Shown here piece after piece: positions 59,938 to 64,000 of a DNA stretch of 64,000 bases. Within the stretch, counting starts at the first letter, position 1. Each line of letters opens with the position of its first letter. A program made the translations under genes and the position numbers. Origin of the DNA: Paragonimus westermani (lineage: Eukaryota > Platyhelminthes > Trematoda > Plagiorchiida > Troglotrematidae); the NCBI GenBank assembly GCA_008508345.1, contig QNGE01000137.1:138245-202244 (forward strand), given 5' to 3'. Under the pieces are notes generated by a model. That model saw only the letters and a program-made list of their open reading frames with translations, did not search any database and was not told the DNA's origin.

Positions 59938-60742
59938 AGTATGGTCAACTCAACGATCTCTAATACAGAAAACTTAAGCCGACAGGGAAGCAGGCATTTA
60001 GCTTGAGACGCTTCCTAGAACAGACAAAGGTGGCATTTCATTTTGGCTGACAATGACGACCAGCCACTCTTATAACGGTAACCCTGGACGTCCGTGCACT
60101 GAATTACTGAACACAGGATGAAAAATATTAACACTGCTGTGTCAAGTACACGCTTGGCCTGGTGAGCGTCTTGAACTTGTCCTAGTGAACACAACAACAG
60201 TCCTTTTGAGTTGATTGGTATGAAGAGAATCACGTTATTGTGAAATTAGTAATGATTTGTCAACAAATAATGTATGCGTTTATTGCTGTTCGTGTTCTAG
60301 CTGTCTTTTTCAAGATTCTGCTAAGAAATAGCTGTTTTAAACATGTTATTCGGATCGCCTTTTCTCTTCCTAGTGGCGAACTGTGACGTCTGCCATTTTC
60401 TACCATAGTGTCCACAGGCGCAACTTACAGCGGACAATGATGGGTCTGATGACCACACTCAGCAGAGCTAGAGTGTTCTAATGAATCAGGTTTACGGCAT
60501 TCAGTTCCATCCGGACCTCATTATTGTGTGGCCTACATTGGCCGTGCGTTGAGTGTATAAGTTGTTTTTATCAATACTCTATCGTGTTGAATGCTAATAT
60601 CATTTATCCCGGGCGCGTGGATATGAGTATTCGCGCATACTTATTGCGTGATCACGGTCATTTCACACTGCCAACCCAAGGAAACCATACAAGGTTGGTT
60701 CACTTTATTGAAACAAAGTTCGTTTATTAAAATTGACAAGGT
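59938..60742 (+). other. Intergenic, no gene supported
   Basis: The frame at 60524-60730 is partly protein-like but has no recognised domain. Confidence 0.35.
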
Positions 60743-60964
60743 TTGAACACAGTTTATATAGTCTCTCCATTTTTAACGACTCCAGCTACTTGTAAGACGA
60801 ACGCACCGGTACTTATCAGATCCCTCAGATTACGGGTACCCGAACGGATAATTAAGCGAACAGGCCCAAAATTCCCTGATCACTTTGAAGTGACTTTGAA
60901 CAAACTGTTGTGGGCTTCCAGAGAAGTAAACAATCGTGTCAAGCGACAAGAATCACACGTTTAA
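60743..60964 (+). CDS. Hypothetical small ORF or upstream exon, unrecognised
   Basis: An open frame ending at TAA 60962-60964, 19 bp before the ATG of the 459-codon gene. An acceptor-like TTTTTAACGACTCCAG precedes 60784, after which the frame reads TNAPVLIRSLRLRVPERIIK and FEVTLNKLLWASREVNNRVK. The composition is protein-like and basic. It could be an upstream ORF, a 5' exon in another frame, or chance. Confidence 0.25.
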   Translation: MNTVYIVSPFLTTPATCKTNAPVLIRSLRLRVPERIIKRTGPKFPDHFEVTLNKLLWASREVNNRVKRQESHV

Positions 60965-60983
60965 GTGGGCATAATCTCACTGC

Positions 60984-62363
60984 ATGCCCTGTTGTAATTG
61001 CGGACAAACACGAGATCGATTAAGCACGTGCTCGTTAAAATTGAATGGCAGGTTTAATGCGATGACAACTAAGAGTCCGGCTGGTCAACTTGAAACACAA
61101 ACTGAACACAGAGAGAGCTTCAAACAAGTCGGCTCTCTACGGTCACTCGGGATTATTGGGGCAATTGGATTTATGATAGGCACCGTGTTGATTTTATGTA
61201 AATACTGTCATAAGAAGCAGAAGGAACTTGTGAGTGATCATTCAACGAACGCCGTGGAATTCAACGAAGAGTCAGCGGTAAGCAGTCCGCTACTGAAGAA
61301 TGTACTTTCTTCATTTGACGAGTATGAGTACCATTCACAGCACACTAAATGCAAAAACGCTCTGCAAGAAGTCAAAGCTAATGTGCCTAAGTCACTTCTT
61401 TTCTTCAAGTGCCCCGAAGGAATTCGTTCTCTGAAAAACACGAATAAAGTGATTACCAAGAATCTATCCATTTTGAGAGCACAATGTGATTCAAAGACGA
61501 CGAATATAAGGAACGGTCTATCTCCATCTGAGTCGGACACAGATATGGAAAATTCTGAATCGTATGCATGTTTCACGAAGTTTAAATATCTAGAAAACAT
61601 CCCAACTAATGGTGACTTCAAGCCTATTTATCAGGAGCTAATCCGATCTATGTCAAGCCAAAATACTTGCAAACTGAATGCCGAAATTCAAACAAAAACC
61701 GTAGACACATGTGATTCTCGAATATCAGGAACAGGGGAATCTACTTTGATGAAAAACAGGTTAGAAACAACAAATCGAGTCCCCGGAAGATTATGTAAGG
61801 TTGAATTTGCAACTTATACATCTCCACATTCGAATAGCGTTGACTTCTTAGAAAGCTCCAAGATGAGACCCCAGCTACCCGAAAAAGTGACTAAAACAGT
61901 CGTCGGATGGCAGGAACGTCAACCCTTTCAACGAACGACATGGTCCGGAAACTGCGCTGCTGACCAGTTTGGGTCAGTTGGTACACTCTGCACTCAGTTG
62001 GGTGAGTGTTCGGAAGAGTACTATTTGGCAGAGAAAGAGAATATGCGCCCATCGAGGAAACAGTTCATCTTGCCGGAGACACCAACAGAACCCGCCCAAA
62101 CTCTGAATAATCACGTTATCTCTCAATTTGCTTCGTGCGAGAGAGCGGAAGAACTGAGGACCGTAAGACGATTTCAACTAACGGTCACCAAACTGACAAA
62201 AACAGAACAGCAAACAGATATTACATTGGAAAAAGAAATTTTAACGGAACCGAAACTATATTTGGAGCGGCTTACCACGCAAACAGAACACAGTGAAACC
62301 ATTTTGTCTCCAGATTCTACAGAAGGCTCAAGTTTGCCATGTATTTCGATTGTAATCGATTAA
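60984..62363 (+). CDS. Unrecognised single-pass membrane protein, 459 aa, with repeated Q-T motifs
   Basis: 459 codons without interruption in AT-rich DNA is far longer than chance allows, so this is a real gene or a large terminal exon. The first ATG follows an in-frame TAA at 60972; M27 at 61062 is an alternative start. Residues 1-54 are short and Cys/basic-rich (PCCNCG). Residues 55-72 form one hydrophobic segment (LGIIGAIGFMIGTVLILC), followed by the basic stop-transfer-like KYCHKKQK. The remaining 385 residues are polar, Ser/Thr/Glu-rich and mostly disordered in appearance, with an acidic Ser cluster (SPSESDTDMENSES, 180-193). Short motifs recur: ETQTEH (37-42), EIQT (234-237), EQQTD (408-412) and TTQTEH (431-436). 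They resemble the TQT core bound by LC8 dynein light chain (inference). I know no family for this protein. ATTAAA follows at 62415. Confidence 0.7.
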   Translation: MPCCNCGQTRDRLSTCSLKLNGRFNAMTTKSPAGQLETQTEHRESFKQVGSLRSLGIIGAIGFMIGTVLILCKYCHKKQKELVSDHSTNAVEFNEESAVSSPLLKNVLSSFDEYEYHSQHTKCKNALQEVKANVPKSLLFFKCPEGIRSLKNTNKVITKNLSILRAQCDSKTTNIRNGLSPSESDTDMENSESYACFTKFKYLENIPTNGDFKPIYQELIRSMSSQNTCKLNAEIQTKTVDTCDSRISGTGESTLMKNRLETTNRVPGRLCKVEFATYTSPHSNSVDFLESSKMRPQLPEKVTKTVVGWQERQPFQRTTWSGNCAADQFGSVGTLCTQLGECSEEYYLAEKENMRPSRKQFILPETPTEPAQTLNNHVISQFASCERAEELRTVRRFQLTVTKLTKTEQQTDITLEKEILTEPKLYLERLTTQTEHSETILSPDSTEGSSLPCISIVID

Positions 62364-62414
62364 CACTCTTCTTGGAAAATGCCCAGACATCATCTGGTGA
62401 CATTGAGAATTTTA

Positions 62415-62420
62415 ATTAAA
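62415..62420 (+). promoter_or_regulatory. Polyadenylation signal ATTAAA
   Basis: The common variant signal, 52 nt after the stop of the 459-codon gene (TTTTAATTAAAAGTACA). Confidence 0.45.
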
Positions 62421-63531
62421 AGTACATTTTGACTAGCTTGCTCAAAGTGCCTTCAGTAAATGATTCATATGAACTGTCAACTTTCCTGCTTAATCACTAG
62501 AACAACCCTAAACAGGGGCGTGTGTTGTTGTTTGGTGTTACTCCATTGATGAGAACACAAAGCTTGTACCGTCAAATATCATAGTCAGAAAATTCGAAAT
62601 TTTGGAACAATATTAGCTCCTCCTCGTCGAAAACCATCTGCTTGGACTGGTCTGTGTGTTGGCAACATTTATCAACACTGAATTAATCCCACACAAATTC
62701 TACACTCTTTATGGAACGAAAAAAAGAACATCGTATCAGGTGGCATAGGAAAAATAGATGAAGACAGCTGGAAACGAAGCATACTCTTCTGAATCATGGT
62801 TATCGTTTATTTTTTCCAAATCTACGACTGTCATACAAACGCTTCCAACCAAACGTTAAGTCACAATACTCCTGTGGCATAAAAAGACTAGCGAGTTGAA
62901 AACACATCGGCAAGTTTACGCTTTGACGTGAATTTTTTTAAATTAAATTCGATTGACGAACGCCTTAAGGTCTTGAAAAGAGCATTGTCCTCTTGATAGT
63001 CTTCGTGAATGCAAACAGAATGGTTTGATTAGACAAGTAATTTTGTACAGTCAGTAGTACTGTGCTTTTTTCGGAACTACCAGAATCAATACAAAATATC
63101 GATCACCCTACACTCCCTTGATCTTGCTGATAACTGTTTGTTTGATGATGGCGGTGGAACTAATTGTTGTTCAAGTCTCTTGCACACAGAAATTAGCTAG
63201 TAAAATCAACCAGTCATTAAATGAGTTTGGTTACATGAATTATCGGGAACCTTCATTTGTGGTCAGTTGTTTGAGGGAGATTCCCTATGGGAAATAGCAG
63301 GGCCATATGTGGCGTTCGGGCGGCATCTATGAGACATACGTGCAATTCTTGAACATTCAATGGCCCAGATTGCATAAAACGGTTCGTTGGTTTTACTGAC
63401 TCTCGGTGCTCCTCATTAGTGTGACTTCCGATTGGTACCTTACGGTAGACGATAGTAACTCATCTACGAATTGGTTTTGCGATTTATCTCAAACGTACCG
63501 GAGTTCGTATATCAGAGTAGATATTATGTAA
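62421..63531. other. Convergent intergenic region, 3' UTRs
   Basis: No coding signal. TTTATT at 62816-62821 is a minus-strand AATAAA and could serve the leftward gene at 63.6 kb. Confidence 0.4.
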
Positions 63532-63595
63532 TTAGCTGTGAATAAATTCGTTCGACTTCAAATATATCGATTGTTTTTGAGTTCCATCATTAGCA

Positions 63596-63667
63596 TCACC
63601 ATCGTTTTCGGATTGGAGCAGTACCGATGGGTACTGTGGCTGAACCGCTATTAGTCTTGACGGTGGT
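63596..63667 (-). CDS. Terminal exon of a minus-strand gene (frame uncertain)
   Basis: The minus strand shows an excellent acceptor (CGTTTTGTTGTTTCTTTTCAG) before 63667. A phase-0 entry gives TTVKTNSGSATVPIGTAPIR, then KRW and TGA at 63596-63598. A phase-2 entry would read PPSRLIAVQPQYPSVLLQSE and onward to TAA at 63532-63534, and a phase-1 entry stops at 63651. The frame depends on which donor the preceding exon uses. Gene unrecognised; it converges with the 459-codon gene. Confidence 0.45.
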   Translation of the reverse strand, partial: TTVKTNSGSATVPIGTAPIRKRW

Positions 63668-63803
63668 CTGAAAAGAAACAACAAAACGGGCGAGTAAAAC
63701 GTTTACAGGAGAACAAAGGAGAAGAGAAGAGAGAAGTGTGAGAACTAACAGAGCTTCGGAAACGGGAAAAAGAGAAATCAACAACCATGTGGATACAGAT
63801 CAC

Positions 63804-64000
63804 CTATTGAATTCGATACAATGTTATGTGATACAGTGTTTCCAGCTAATGGCTTAGGGGTTTTCCAGAAATCCCCAACCGAACAGGTGGCAACCGCAGA
63901 CCTTGTTTGGCCGGTTGATGGTGGCTTACTGGCAGAAACATCAGTGGGCGAATAGCCAGAATCCGATTGAATCCTATTCACGATTGGACCATGTTTCTGT
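63804..64000 (-). CDS. Partial exon of a minus-strand gene, runs off the right edge
   Basis: Open from the window edge on the minus strand: IQSDSGYSPTDVSASKPPST, VATCSVGDFWKTPKPLAGN and VSHNIVSNSI. It is Ser/Thr/Pro-rich and probably disordered. The best donor is AATAG|GTGATC (exon end at 63804, phase 1); GATCT|GTATCC (63797, phase 2) is a weaker alternative. Readthrough reaches TGA at 63778. The intron to the terminal exon is only about 130 bp. No family recognised; the 5' part lies outside the window. Confidence 0.5.

Noticed and set aside
1..64000. CRISPR arrays, bacterial operons, rRNA or intact tRNA genes
   Set aside because: No regularly spaced direct repeats, no rRNA-like blocks, and the tRNA-like cores belong to a dispersed repeat family with degraded stems.

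Overview
This is eukaryotic, non-bacterial DNA, most probably from a digenean fluke (trematode flatworm) with a large, repeat-rich genome. The basis is: long AT-rich introns (0.6 to 11 kb) with consensus GT...AG junctions; a muscle kettin/titin-like gene split over small exons; RTE-type LINE fragments whose reverse-transcriptase motifs resemble those I know from flukes; a Ty3/Gypsy remnant; and many copies of a short element with a tRNA-like core. The species cannot be named from the sequence alone. There are no rRNA genes, CRISPR arrays or operons, and no intact tRNA gene that I can support.

Layout. (1) About 3.7-44.0 kb, + strand: the 3' part of a giant sarcomeric Ig gene. I joined eleven exons by hand. 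Their phases match at every junction and give one open frame of 571 codons: three I-set Ig domains separated by kettin-type linkers, then a charged segment, a proline-rich tail and a C-terminus whose last-exon frame is uncertain. The 5' part of the gene lies to the left of the window. (2) The introns carry a scrambled cluster of RTE-like LINE fragments (5.85-8.45 kb), SINE-like copies (10.3, 10.7, 16.1, 18.4, 18.65 and 28.3 kb), a 137-bp foldback hairpin (14.95 kb) and two single-N assembly joins (5851 and 28326). (3) 44-60 kb: intergenic DNA with more SINE-like copies, a decayed Gypsy RNase H/integrase, a possible gag remnant, a LINE 3' end and a GC-rich stretch with an internal duplication. 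(4) 60,984-62,363, + strand: an uninterrupted 459-codon gene for an unrecognised single-pass membrane protein with several Q-T short motifs. (5) 63.5-64.0 kb, - strand: the 3'-terminal exons of a convergent gene that continues beyond the right edge.

The kettin-like protein would act in thin-filament/Z-disc-type muscle structures. The two right-hand genes are unrecognised and have no demonstrable link to it. No complete new molecular system is evident. The observations most worth checking are the repeated head-to-head pairing and odd promoter position of the SINE family, the dual-frame terminal exon and micro-exon at the kettin 3' end, and the novel 459-residue membrane protein.
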